Source: SLRI01 sp964460465 (GTDB taxonomy: Bacteria > Pseudomonadota > Alphaproteobacteria > Geminicoccales > Geminicoccaceae). From it: 64,000 nt of DNA. The stretch spans positions 1-64,000 of the forward strand of contig CAYWSB010000012.1 of the NCBI GenBank assembly GCA_964460465.1. Reading direction: 5' to 3'. A model generated the notes under the pieces. The model did not search any database, was not told the origin of the DNA, and worked only from the letters and a program-made list of their open reading frames with translations. Positions 32,240 through 41,156 of the stretch are shown piece by piece. The position numbers were made by a program, and so were the translations under genes. How positions within the stretch are numbered: the first letter of the stretch is position 1; every line of letters starts with the position of its first letter.

Positions 32240-34003
32240 TCAGTAGACGTCGTTGATGGTGTTGTAGACGTTGAACTTGCCCGTGGGCGTGATCAGCCTG
32301 GGATCGCGGATCACGTGCTTGAGCGTCCGCGTGGCGTCGTCGACGACGACGATGGCCGATTCCTGGTCCTGGGCGTTCCAGACCGAGAACCAGACCTCGG
32401 TGCCGTCCTTGTTGTACTCGGGCTGGACGATGCGGCGCACGCCCTCGGTGATCCCCGACCACTCGCCGATCGGGATCTCCTCGTAGCCGGCATCCAGATT
32501 GTCGAGGTCGAAGACCGCGACCGAGGAGGCGATGCTCGGCTCCGGGTTCAGCGGCGTGTCGACCCAGAGGTTCCGGGAGTTGGGGTGGGTCTTCAAGAAG
32601 AGCGAGCCGCCGCCCAGACCCTCGAGCATCTGCACGACCTTCCAGGCCTGGTCCGGATGCCCCTCGGGGTCGGTGCCGATGAGCGAGATGGTCCAGTCGC
32701 CCAGATGCGTCGTCGCCCAGACCGGCCCGAACTCGGGATGGACGAAGTTGGCGCCACGGCCCGGATGCGGCGTCTGCCCGCCGGTGTCGATGATCGCCTC
32801 GAGCGCGCCATCGACCGTGTCGACCACCGCGATCTGGTGCACGGCATTGGCCGCGACCAGGAAGTAGCGGCCGGTCGAATCGAAGCCGCCATCGTGCAGG
32901 AACCGCGCCGCGTCGATGTCGCGGACCTTGAGGTTGGAAAGATCCTCGTAGTTGACGAGCAGGATCTTGCCCGTCTCCTTGACGTTGACCACGAACTCGG
33001 GGCTGTGGTGCGAGGCGACGATCGAGGCCACGCGCGGCTCCGGGTGGAACTCCTGGGTGTCGACGGTGTAGCCGCGGGTCGAGACCACCTTAAGGGGCTC
33101 GAGCGTCTCGCCGTCGGTGATCACGTAGTGCGGCGGCCAGTAGGCGCCGGCGATGACGTACTTGTCCTCCCAGCCCGCGGCCTTCGCACTTTCGACCGAG
33201 CGCGCCTCGATGCCGACCTTGAGCTCGGCCACCACCGCGGGCGGGTCCATCCAGAGGTCGATCATGCTGACCAGGGCGTCGCGGCCGATCACGTAGAGAT
33301 AGCGGCCGGACGCCGAGATCCGCGAGATGTGCACGGCATAGCCGGTCGGCAGGATCGCCTTGATCTCGTAGGTGGCGCCGTCGATCAGCGCCACCTCGCC
33401 GGAATCCCGCAAGGTCACCGAGAACAGGTTCTCGACGTCGAGATCGTTCATCTTCTCGGTCGGCCGCTCGGCCACGGGCACCAGCACGCGCCAGTGCTCG
33501 CGCATCGTCTCCATGCCCCATTCGGGCGGCTGCGGCGGCTCGTGGAAGAGGTAGCGGGTCATGATGTCGACCTGCTCGGGCGTCAGGTCACCGGACGAGC
33601 CCCAGTTCGGCATGCCGGCGGGCGAGCCCCACTCGATGAAGGCATTGACGTAGTCGATGCCATTCTCGCGCATCAGGTCCGGGGTCAGGGCCTTGCCCGT
33701 CGCCCCCTTGCGCAGCACGCCGTGGCAGCCCGCGCAGCGCTGGAAGTAGATCGTCTGGGCGGTCTGGAACTCGTCGACGGTGAGGGGCTTGACGCCCAGC
33801 GCCTCGAGGTCCGGGGCGAGCGCCGGCTGGGCCAGCCGCAGCTCCGGCATGACGTCGAACTCGGGCTCGTAGGTGGTGCCCGGCATCGGTCGATGGCCTT
33901 CGAGCGCCTCGGGCGCGGGCTCCTGTGCCATAGCCGGCTGCATCGCCATGGCCCCCCAGGCGACCAGTGCCGTCGCACTCATCAAGCCGATCGTTCGCCG
34001 CAT
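32240..34003 (-). CDS. nirS: NirS, cytochrome cd1 nitrite reductase
   Basis: 587-aa periplasmic enzyme that reduces nitrite to NO. A signal peptide runs to about residue 27, the heme c motif CAGCH is at 90-94, and a C-terminal d1 propeller follows, with the active-site His segments IVASHHSPEFVVN and GGQTPHPGRGANFVHP. The ATG at 34003 is preceded by GGGAG-type sites. Transcription is likely driven by FNR/DNR box 4, 71 bp upstream. It heads the nirSECFDLGHJN operon. Confidence 0.97.
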   Translation of the reverse strand: MRRTIGLMSATALVAWGAMAMQPAMAQEPAPEALEGHRPMPGTTYEPEFDVMPELRLAQPALAPDLEALGVKPLTVDEFQTAQTIYFQRCAGCHGVLRKGATGKALTPDLMRENGIDYVNAFIEWGSPAGMPNWGSSGDLTPEQVDIMTRYLFHEPPQPPEWGMETMREHWRVLVPVAERPTEKMNDLDVENLFSVTLRDSGEVALIDGATYEIKAILPTGYAVHISRISASGRYLYVIGRDALVSMIDLWMDPPAVVAELKVGIEARSVESAKAAGWEDKYVIAGAYWPPHYVITDGETLEPLKVVSTRGYTVDTQEFHPEPRVASIVASHHSPEFVVNVKETGKILLVNYEDLSNLKVRDIDAARFLHDGGFDSTGRYFLVAANAVHQIAVVDTVDGALEAIIDTGGQTPHPGRGANFVHPEFGPVWATTHLGDWTISLIGTDPEGHPDQAWKVVQMLEGLGGGSLFLKTHPNSRNLWVDTPLNPEPSIASSVAVFDLDNLDAGYEEIPIGEWSGITEGVRRIVQPEYNKDGTEVWFSVWNAQDQESAIVVVDDATRTLKHVIRDPRLITPTGKFNVYNTINDVY

Positions 34004-34073
34004 CTCCCCTCTCCCCGTCGTGAGGTGACCGCTCGTTATCGTCTCTCTTCTAGTCGACGCCCGCACGTCGTTC

Positions 34074-34087
34074 CTTGACCGCCGTCA
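34074..34087. promoter_or_regulatory. FNR/DNR box 4 (TTGAC-CGCC-GTCAA) between nirS and nirI
   Basis: A perfect FNR/DNR dyad in the divergent nirS-nirI region, 71 bp from the nirS start and 83 bp from the nirI start. It can serve both promoters. Confidence 0.8.
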
Positions 34088-34169
34088 AGGATGGCTGACA
34101 CGGCCCGGCGCTAGCTTCGGCGGCGAGCCGCGAAGGGGACGATGCAGCCATGCCGCCGGCGCCGTCGAG

Positions 34170-36362
34170 ATGATCAGCGAGCCGCGGCAGCGCGGGCGCG
34201 GACCGGCGCGGCGCGTGGCGAGCGTGCTGCTGCTCGCGGCCCTGGCATGGCTGCTCGCCGCCGCCGGCGCGGTCGCCACCGAGACGCCGCCGCTCGGCCG
34301 TGTGACGGCCGTCTTTCCGGACGCCACCGGCGTGGGGGCGGTCGAGGGCGACCCGCCGGCGGCACCCGTCCTCGTCGACGGCCGGCTGGCCGGCTGGGTC
34401 TTCTCGACCCGGGACACCGTGGCCTCGGTCGGCTACAGCGGTCGCAGCTTCGACGTGCTGGTCGGGCTCGACCTCGAGGGTCGGATCACCGGTGCGCGCC
34501 TGCTCGAGCACAACGAGCCGGTGCTGGTGATCGGCGTGCCGCCCGCGGCCCTCGACGGCTTCATCGACCGCTTCGCCGGGGTCTCGGCCGAGGCGGATGC
34601 CCGCATCGCCCGGCAGCCGGCGGCGGCCGGCGGCATCGACGGGCTGACCGGTGCCACGGTCTCGGCGACGCTCATGGCCGACGCCATCCTCCGCGCCGCT
34701 CGGGCCGTCGCCGTCGACCGCGGCATCATCGCCCCCGCGGCGAGCGACGACCGCCTCGATCTCGAGCGGTTCGAGCCGCTGGATTGGCCGAATCTGGAGC
34801 GGCTGGGCCTGCTGAGCCGCCTGCAGCTGACCAATGCCGACATCGCGGTTGCCCTGGCCGACCTCGGCCGCGAGCCGGCTCCCGGCCCCCAGGCCCTGGA
34901 GCCCGAGGCCACCTTCGTCGATCTCTGGGTGGCGTTGGCCACGCCGGCGGTCGTGGGCGGCAATCTGCTCGGGCAGAGCCGCCACCGGGCGATGACCCTG
35001 GAGCTGGAGCCCGGTGATCATGCCCTCGTCATCCTCGCCCGCGGCCGCTACTCGGTGAAGGGCACGGCGCATGTGCGGACCGGCGTCTTCGACCGGCTGC
35101 AGGTGCTCCAGGGTGGCCAGACCATCCACCTGACCGCCGACCGTCACACGCGACTGGACGGCCTCGCGATCGACGGGGCGCCCGAGTTCCGCGAGCTCGG
35201 CTGGTTCGCCGTCCCGGCCGCCACGGGCTTCGATCCGCTGCGGCCGTGGCAGCTTCGCCTGCTGGTCGAGCAGCCGACCAGCGGCGGCGACGTCTATCTC
35301 GACTTCACCCTGCCGGTCACGGCGCCTGCGGCCCTGCTTGCCGAGGCAACGCCCCAAGCCGCCCCGGTGACACTCCTCGACCGGCTGCGCAGTGCGGCCG
35401 CCCGACCCGACGGGCCGCTGGTGGTCAGTGCCGGGCTCTGGCTCGACATCTGGACGGAGCGGTGGCTCGACATCGTGATCCTCGGCGTGCTGCTCGGCAT
35501 CCTGACGCAGGCGCTGGTTTTCCAGGATGCGCTGGCCCAGCGGCCGCGGCTCCACCGGCTGTTCCGCACCGGCTTCCTGCTGGTCACCCTGGTCTGGCTC
35601 GGCTGGGCGATGGGGGCGCAGCTCTCGATCATCAACGTGCTCACCTTCATCCACTCGCTGCTGACCGGCTTCAGCTGGCAGATCTTCCTCATGGAGCCCC
35701 TGATCTTCGTGCTGTGGGGCTACGTCGCGCTGGCCCTCCTGTTTCTCGGCCGGGGGGTGTTCTGCGGCTGGCTCTGCCCGTTCGGCGCGTTGCAGGAGCT
35801 GACCAACAAGCTGGCCAGGCTCTGCCGCGTGCCGCAGCTCGAGCTGCCCTTCGGCCTCAACGAGCGGCTCTGGCCGATCAAGTACATCGTCTTCATCGGC
35901 CTGCTCGCGGTCTCCCTGCACGCGCTGAGCGCCGCCACGATCGCGGCCGAGGTCGAGCCCTTCAAGACCGCGATCGTCATGCAGTTCGCCCGGGCCTGGC
36001 CGTTCGTGCTCTACGTCGTGGCGCTGCTTTTGGCCGGCCTGTTCATCGAGCGCTTCTACTGCCGCTACCTCTGCCCGCTCGGGGCGGCGCTCGCCATCCC
36101 GGCCCGGCTCGCCACCTTCCGCTGGCTCAAGCGCCGGCCACAGTGCGGCCGCGAGTGCCGCATCTGCGCCGTCCGCTGCCCGGTGCAGGCGATCCACCCG
36201 ACGGGCGAGATCAACCCGAACGAGTGCATCTACTGCCTCGACTGCCAGGTTCTCTACCACGACGATCACACCTGTCCGCCGCTGATCAAGCGGCGCAAGC
36301 GGCGCGAGGGCTTCGCTGCCGCCGAGGCGCGCGGCCGCGCCGCGGCGGAGGGGCCGGGCTGA
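34170..36362 (+). CDS. nirI: NirI/NosR family membrane flavo-iron-sulfur protein
   Basis: 730-aa protein with a signal helix, an N-terminal periplasmic FMN-binding domain (DGLTGATVSATLM near residues 155-167, the Thr/Ser covalent FMN site), then several membrane helices with GVFCGWLCPFGALQEL and ERFYCRYLCPLGAAL, and a C-terminal two-cluster ferredoxin region (CGRECRICAVRCP, CIYCLDCQ). The NosR branch works with nosZ, while NirI is needed for nirS expression. No nosZ is present and the gene is divergent from nirS, so NirI is favoured by context. Confidence 0.88.
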   Translation: MISEPRQRGRGPARRVASVLLLAALAWLLAAAGAVATETPPLGRVTAVFPDATGVGAVEGDPPAAPVLVDGRLAGWVFSTRDTVASVGYSGRSFDVLVGLDLEGRITGARLLEHNEPVLVIGVPPAALDGFIDRFAGVSAEADARIARQPAAAGGIDGLTGATVSATLMADAILRAARAVAVDRGIIAPAASDDRLDLERFEPLDWPNLERLGLLSRLQLTNADIAVALADLGREPAPGPQALEPEATFVDLWVALATPAVVGGNLLGQSRHRAMTLELEPGDHALVILARGRYSVKGTAHVRTGVFDRLQVLQGGQTIHLTADRHTRLDGLAIDGAPEFRELGWFAVPAATGFDPLRPWQLRLLVEQPTSGGDVYLDFTLPVTAPAALLAEATPQAAPVTLLDRLRSAAARPDGPLVVSAGLWLDIWTERWLDIVILGVLLGILTQALVFQDALAQRPRLHRLFRTGFLLVTLVWLGWAMGAQLSIINVLTFIHSLLTGFSWQIFLMEPLIFVLWGYVALALLFLGRGVFCGWLCPFGALQELTNKLARLCRVPQLELPFGLNERLWPIKYIVFIGLLAVSLHALSAATIAAEVEPFKTAIVMQFARAWPFVLYVVALLLAGLFIERFYCRYLCPLGAALAIPARLATFRWLKRRPQCGRECRICAVRCPVQAIHPTGEINPNECIYCLDCQVLYHDDHTCPPLIKRRKRREGFAAAEARGRAAAEGPG

Positions 36363-36371
36363 GCGGCCGGG

Positions 36372-37274
36372 TCAGCGCCGGCCGGTGGCGAGCCAGCGGG
36401 CGCAGTCGGCACCGAGCTGCGCCTCGGCCGTGGCCTCGTAGCGGCGGCTCAGCTCGTCGGGCAGCTCGCCCTGCCAGCGGCCGTTGGTGCCGCGGTTGAT
36501 GAAGGTGGCGGCCCCGCCGTCCCAGATGGCGCCGCCCAGGGGGGCGGCCTGGTCGGCATGCGCCTTCATCCAGCCGAAGCTGGCATGCTCGGTGACGGTG
36601 GCGAGCTTCGGCTCGTCGAGCGGAATGTCGAGGAAGGCGGCGATGCGGCGGATCTGGCCGGGCAGGTCGGCCTTGAGCTCGGCGTAGTGGAGTAGGAGCA
36701 GGTTCGGCAGGTGGCGGACCTGCCACCAGGAGCGGATGTTCTCCCAGAAAGGCCAGAACGGGTGGCCGTCGCGGTCCAGCCAGTCGCGGAAGTAGTCGAC
36801 CTTCGAGGCGGGCGGCGGCTCGATCGGCGGGCCCACCCGGCCGGGCGTGTCGTTCAGGAGCTCGTACCAGAGCGCGTTGGCGTTGGCGTGGTGGTGGTGC
36901 ATGCTCCAGACGACGTCGCGGCCGTCGCGGCCGATATAGAGGTACTTGGCCTCGGGCGAGTAGACGAGTGCGTCGACCGGCAGATGCGTCTTGAGGAAGC
37001 GCCGGTGGGTCTGCGCCTCGAGGGCGGCGAGCTTCACGTCCTTCGGCGGCACGCGCAGGTCGACCCAGGGCGAGATCTCGGCGACCGGCACCGCCTCCGC
37101 CCCGCCGAAGACGAGTTGCCCGACGATCTGCTGGACCCAGGTCGTCCCCGACTTGGCATAGGTGCCGATGACGATGTCGTCGGGGCGGAAGGCGAAGCCG
37201 TCCCAGACGGTGGAATCGAAGTGGTGGTTGTGCAGGTCGCGGGTCTTGACGGGCCACGGCGATACGGCGGACAT
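36372..37274 (-). CDS. Sulfotransferase family protein
   Basis: 300-aa cytosolic sulfotransferase. The 5'-phosphosulfate loop TYAKSGTTW is at residues 38-46 and the 3'-phosphate site GRDGRDVVWSMHHH lies near 117-130; the C-terminal GRWQ segment is present. It transfers sulfate from PAPS to an acceptor, which is unknown. The chosen ATG at 37274 drops a 23-residue in-frame upstream extension. It converges on nirI, with 9 bp between the stops. Confidence 0.88.
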   Translation of the reverse strand: MSAVSPWPVKTRDLHNHHFDSTVWDGFAFRPDDIVIGTYAKSGTTWVQQIVGQLVFGGAEAVPVAEISPWVDLRVPPKDVKLAALEAQTHRRFLKTHLPVDALVYSPEAKYLYIGRDGRDVVWSMHHHHANANALWYELLNDTPGRVGPPIEPPPASKVDYFRDWLDRDGHPFWPFWENIRSWWQVRHLPNLLLLHYAELKADLPGQIRRIAAFLDIPLDEPKLATVTEHASFGWMKAHADQAAPLGGAIWDGGAATFINRGTNGRWQGELPDELSRRYEATAEAQLGADCARWLATGRR

Positions 37275-37397
37275 CCCCAGCCTCCAGGTTCTGATCGCAC
37301 CCCTGCTTGTTTTGGGCCCCAGGGGCGAGGGCGGGAGGGACAATGCGCCGGCTTTCGGCTATGCTCTGTGACGATTGCTACGGAACGATGCCTGCGC

Positions 37398-37691
37398 ATG
37401 ATCACGCTGGACGAGCTTAGAAGACGGCGCGATCGGCTCGAGGCGCTGGCCGCCCGGCACGGAGCGACTCGGTTGCGCGTCTTCGGCTCGGTGGCCCGCG
37501 GCGAGGCGTCGTCGGCGAGCGACGTCGACTTCGTGGTCGCGATGGCGCCGGGGCGGAGCCACTTCGATCTCGGTGCGCTGCAGTTGGACCTCAGCGACGA
37601 ACTGGGCTGCAAGGTCGATGTGGTCAGTGAGCGAGGCCTGGGCCCGCGCCATCGCGAGCGCATCCAGGCGGAGGCGGTGGCGCTGAAATGA
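37398..37691 (+). CDS. Orphan MNT-type nucleotidyltransferase (MntA antitoxin-like)
   Basis: 97-aa minimal nucleotidyltransferase with the motif FGSVARGEASSASDVDFVV (G30-S31, D42 and D44). MntA-type proteins AMPylate and silence a HEPN toxin usually encoded next door. No HEPN gene follows here, so it appears to be an orphan or a relic. The ATG at 37398 is the likely start; a longer frame upstream is antisense to the sulfotransferase. Confidence 0.8.
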   Translation: MITLDELRRRRDRLEALAARHGATRLRVFGSVARGEASSASDVDFVVAMAPGRSHFDLGALQLDLSDELGCKVDVVSERGLGPRHRERIQAEAVALK

Positions 37692-37693
37692 CA

Positions 37694-37716
37694 AAGCCCC
37701 GCCGGAGCGGGGCCTT
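37694..37716. terminator. Hairpin after the MNT gene, possible bidirectional terminator
   Basis: AAGCCCCG and CGGGGCCTT pair around a CCGGAG loop with one bulged C, directly after the stop codon. The remaining 200 bp to 37920 contain no ORF I can support. Confidence 0.45.
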
Positions 37717-37920
37717 GATCGACGCAGCATCCCGGCTTGTCATCACCAACGATGCTGCCGCCCCGGGTGGGGTCTTAAAGCCCGATGCCGAAGCAGAGCG
37801 GGTACATCTCCACAATAGGCCGAGCACCAGCAAAATGCCACCATCGCATGACGGAAGTGCTCCATCACGAAAATAACGGTGGGGCGTGGGGAGGCATTGC
37901 CTCCCCACATTTCTTTCCGC

Positions 37921-38796
37921 CTACTGCTTCACGCTCCCGGCCGCCAATCCCGACGCCAGCTTGGTCTGCAGCGGCAGGAAGAGCAGCAGGGTCGGCGCCG
38001 TCGTGAGTGCTGCGGCGGCCATGATGTTGCCCCATTCGGCGGTGTCCTCGCCGAAGAAGGCGTAGAGGCCGAGCGGCATGGTCTTGAGCTCGCTCTTGGT
38101 GAGGAAGGCGAGCGCGAAGAGGTATTCGGTCCAGCAGAGCATGAAGGAGTAGGTGGCGGTCGCGACGATGCCCGGCAGCATGATCGGGAAGACGATCAGC
38201 CAGATCACCTGGAAGCGCGAGCAGCCGTCGATGATGGCGGCCTCGTCGAGCGAGCGCGGCACGCCCTCGAGATAGCCGACGAGGAGGTAGACCGAGAAGG
38301 GGATGGTGATCGCCGTGTAGACGAACAGCATGGAGCCGTGGTTGTTCAACAGGCCCAATTGCGCGAAGAGGATGAAGAGCGGCGTGACCAGGATGATCCA
38401 GGGAAAGCATTGGCCGAGCAGGACCGAGCCGAAGATGTAGCGCTTGCCCCTGAACCGCATGCGGGAGAAGGTGTAGGCGGCGATCGTGCTGACCACGGTC
38501 GAGATCAGGACGGCGGTGATGCAGAGAAAGAGGCTGTTGAGGATGTTGCGCGTGAAGCCGGTCCTGAAGAGCGAGACGTAGTTTTCAAGCGTCAGGTCGA
38601 ATCCGGTGGGCGAAAACATCGTGGCCGGCGTCTTGAAGCTGGCCAGCACCACCCAGGCCGTGGGGTAGAGCAGGAAGATCATGACGACGATGGTGAGCAC
38701 GACCATGGCGATCTCGCCCGGCAGCGAGAAGCCGGTGCGCATCGAGACGCGGAAGGCCGGCGGCAGGGCAGCCACGGCCGCGCGCGAGCCCGCCAT
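37921..38796 (-). CDS. Carbohydrate-type ABC transporter permease (MalG-like), system A
   Basis: 291-aa CUT1-family inner-membrane permease with about six helices and the EAA loop ESLDEAAIIDG-type (here PRSLDEAAIIDGCSRFQVIWLIVFP). The ATG overlaps the stop of the partner permease by one base (TGATG). No ATPase gene is in this operon, so it must share one from elsewhere. The adjacent sulfatases suggest a sulfated organic substrate. Confidence 0.9.
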   Translation of the reverse strand: MAGSRAAVAALPPAFRVSMRTGFSLPGEIAMVVLTIVVMIFLLYPTAWVVLASFKTPATMFSPTGFDLTLENYVSLFRTGFTRNILNSLFLCITAVLISTVVSTIAAYTFSRMRFRGKRYIFGSVLLGQCFPWIILVTPLFILFAQLGLLNNHGSMLFVYTAITIPFSVYLLVGYLEGVPRSLDEAAIIDGCSRFQVIWLIVFPIMLPGIVATATYSFMLCWTEYLFALAFLTKSELKTMPLGLYAFFGEDTAEWGNIMAAAALTTAPTLLLFLPLQTKLASGLAAGSVKQ

Positions 38797-39746
38797 CAGA
38801 ACACCTCCTTGAATTCGCGCTCGGCGATGATGCGGAGATAGAGCATGCCGAAGGCGACCATGATCGCCGCCATGACGATGCCCACGGCCGAGCTGTAGCC
38901 CAGCCGGCCGTCGATGAAGGCCTTGATGTAGACCTCGGTCGCCATGACGTTGGTGAAGAGCCCGGGGCCGGCCGCCGTGGTCAGCCAGACATAGACGAAA
39001 TTGTTGAAGGTCCAGAAGGTCGACAGCAGCGTCATCACGATGATCGCCGGCATCAGGTGCGGGATGATGACGTAGCGCAGCCGCTGGATGCGGGTGGCGC
39101 CGTCGACTTCGGCGGCCTCGAGGAGCTCGGCGGGCAGCGACTGCAGGGCTGCGAGGAAGGTCAGCGTGACCAGCGGCAGCGTGTTCCAGGTGATGATGGT
39201 GATGAGCGCCGGCCAGACCCAGGCGGCGTCCGACAGGAACGCGATGGGCTGGCTGATCAGGCCCAGGGTCATGAGGAACTTGTTGACGTCGCCGAGCTGC
39301 GGGTTGAGCAGCCAGCGCCAGGCGACGATGGCGACGATCGGCGGGGTCGCCCAGGGGACCAGGAGGACGAGCCGGCTCACGGTCTTCAGCCGGTACTTCA
39401 CCAGCACCTTGGAATCGAGCAGGAGCGCCAGGGCGAGGCCGAGGACGATCCGCACGGTGACGCCGATGATGGTCAGCCAGAAGACGGTGTTCCAGAGCAC
39501 CCGGCGGAAGTCGCTGCTGGTGACCAGCTCGATGTAGTTGGCGACGCCGATCCACTCGCCGCCGCGCCTGAGGCCGAAGAGCGAGAGATCGGTGAAGCTG
39601 TTCTGCAGGTTGAACAGCGTCGGATAGAGATAGAACATCACGAGGAAGAAGAAGGCGGGGAGCAGCATGAAGACGACGAACGGCCGCTCCCCCCTGATCC
39701 TGCCCCGCCTGATCCGCCCCTGGTGCCGGGCCGCGCCCGCCGCCAC
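38796..39746 (-). CDS. Carbohydrate-type ABC transporter permease (MalF-like), system A
   Basis: 316-aa CUT1-family permease with six membrane helices and the EAA loop AELLEAAEVDGATRIQRLRYVIIPHL. It starts at GTG 39746, 15 bp after the binding-protein stop. Part of the binding protein-permease-permease set without ATPase. Confidence 0.9.
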   Translation of the reverse strand: MAAGAARHQGRIRRGRIRGERPFVVFMLLPAFFFLVMFYLYPTLFNLQNSFTDLSLFGLRRGGEWIGVANYIELVTSSDFRRVLWNTVFWLTIIGVTVRIVLGLALALLLDSKVLVKYRLKTVSRLVLLVPWATPPIVAIVAWRWLLNPQLGDVNKFLMTLGLISQPIAFLSDAAWVWPALITIITWNTLPLVTLTFLAALQSLPAELLEAAEVDGATRIQRLRYVIIPHLMPAIIVMTLLSTFWTFNNFVYVWLTTAAGPGLFTNVMATEVYIKAFIDGRLGYSSAVGIVMAAIMVAFGMLYLRIIAEREFKEVF

Positions 39747-39761
39747 CGGCTCAGTCCGCGG

Positions 39762-41039
39762 TCAGAGCTGGCTCTGGACGAAGGCGAGCAGCTCCTCGGC
39801 GGCCTCGAGCGAGGTCTTCTCGCCGATATAGGCGGCGCCGAAGCTGCGCGAGGTCTGGTTCCACATGGCGGCGATGGCCGCCGGCCCGCGCGCGTAGGGG
39901 CCCCAGCTCCGGGCACCCTTGGTGAACTGGTCCTGGAAGCCCTGCATCTCGGCCGGGAACGGCTTGTCCGCGAGCAGCGCCGCCTGGGCCGGGTAGTATT
40001 CGGTGTTGTAGTTCTCGAAGAACTCGCGCGAGTTGAGCCACTGCAGCAGCTTGAAGCTCTCCTCGGGGTAGGCGGTATTGCTGTTGATGCAGAGCGACTG
40101 GCCACCCAGGTGGGTCGTGGGCTCGCCGCTGCCGTGCGGCGTCATCGCGGTCGTGAACGGGAACTCGGCGCCCGGATTGCGCTCGCGCCAGTCGCGGAAC
40201 ATCTGGTCGGCGGTGAAGACCGGGACGATGGTGGCGAGCTGCTCGCCGCGGATCATCGGCTCGAGCACGGCGGGATCGGCCCAGTTGTCCAGGCCCAGGC
40301 TGCCCGGCGTGGTCAGCTCCTCCGTCAGATAGGTGCCGAAATAGTCGATGACCGCGGCCACCTGCTCGGGCTCGATGCCCAGCTTGTAGCCGCCGGCCCC
40401 GTCGTCGACGACCAGCGAGCCGCCGTCCGACCACCAGTAGAAGTTGGCGAGGAACCAGATGGTGTTGGCGGCGGAGGCACCGGCGGCGAAGCCGAGGCCG
40501 ATCTTGCCGACCTCCTTGGCCTTGCGGCTGGCGTCGAGCAGCTCGTCCCAGGTCGCGGGCACGGCGTCGATGCCGGCCTCCGCCATCACCTCGGTGTTGT
40601 AGACCATGGCCCAGGTGTCCGTCGCGAACGGCACGCCGTAGATGGTCTCGTTGTCCTCGCCCATGACGAGATCGGTGGCGATGAAGTCCTCGAACCCGAC
40701 CTCGCCGATGCCGTTCGCCTCGATCAGGTCGTTCAAGGGCATGCAGGCCTCGGCGGTCCCCAGATCCTTGATCCAGACGAAGGCCAGGTGCGCGATGTCC
40801 GGGCCGGTGCCGGTCGCCGCCTCGCGGATGAACTGGTCGCGGGCGTCGCGAAAGGCGATCCGCTCCAGGGTCACGTTGATGCCCGGGTTGAGCTCCTCGA
40901 AGCGGTCGAGCCCGGCCTGGATCTCGTCCACGTTGCTGTAGGCGTAGCGGAAGGTGAGGTCGGCAGCCGCCGCCGCCGACACCCAGCAGCCGGTCATCAC
41001 CATGGCACCGGCCAGCAGCCTGCGCGTCATGATCGTCAT
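39762..41039 (-). CDS. Extracellular solute-binding protein, system A
   Basis: 425-aa periplasmic binding protein (family 1, sugar type). A signal peptide ends near residue 27 (AAAADLTF); the mature protein starts with YAYSNVDEIQAGLDRFEELNPGINV. The ATG at 41039 has GGGAGG at 9 nt. Divergent from the first sulfatase across 117 bp that carry a candidate operator. Confidence 0.92.
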   Translation of the reverse strand: MTIMTRRLLAGAMVMTGCWVSAAAAADLTFRYAYSNVDEIQAGLDRFEELNPGINVTLERIAFRDARDQFIREAATGTGPDIAHLAFVWIKDLGTAEACMPLNDLIEANGIGEVGFEDFIATDLVMGEDNETIYGVPFATDTWAMVYNTEVMAEAGIDAVPATWDELLDASRKAKEVGKIGLGFAAGASAANTIWFLANFYWWSDGGSLVVDDGAGGYKLGIEPEQVAAVIDYFGTYLTEELTTPGSLGLDNWADPAVLEPMIRGEQLATIVPVFTADQMFRDWRERNPGAEFPFTTAMTPHGSGEPTTHLGGQSLCINSNTAYPEESFKLLQWLNSREFFENYNTEYYPAQAALLADKPFPAEMQGFQDQFTKGARSWGPYARGPAAIAAMWNQTSRSFGAAYIGEKTSLEAAEELLAFVQSQL

Positions 41040-41091
41040 CGCTCGTCGCCTCCCTGGGGTTGCCCGCATCGGGTCTTTTAGCTGCGCAAAG

Positions 41092-41108
41092 GTTATCGTA
41101 TGAATAAC
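41092..41108. promoter_or_regulatory. Inverted repeat GTTAT-N7-ATAAC in the divergent transporter/sulfatase region
   Basis: Arms GTTAT (41092-41096) and ATAAC (41104-41108) form a dyad. The octamer GGTTATCG (41091-41098) recurs inverted at 44149-44156 upstream of the third sulfatase. A candidate operator for a local regulator not seen in the window. Confidence 0.4.
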
Positions 41109-41156
41109 TCATGAGCAACGCTCGATGACGACAAAACACGGGGGAGCACGAGACCG

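Noticed and set aside
34170..36362. NosR linked to nitrous oxide reductase
   Set aside because: No nosZ or nosDFY genes in the window; the position opposite nirS favours NirI.
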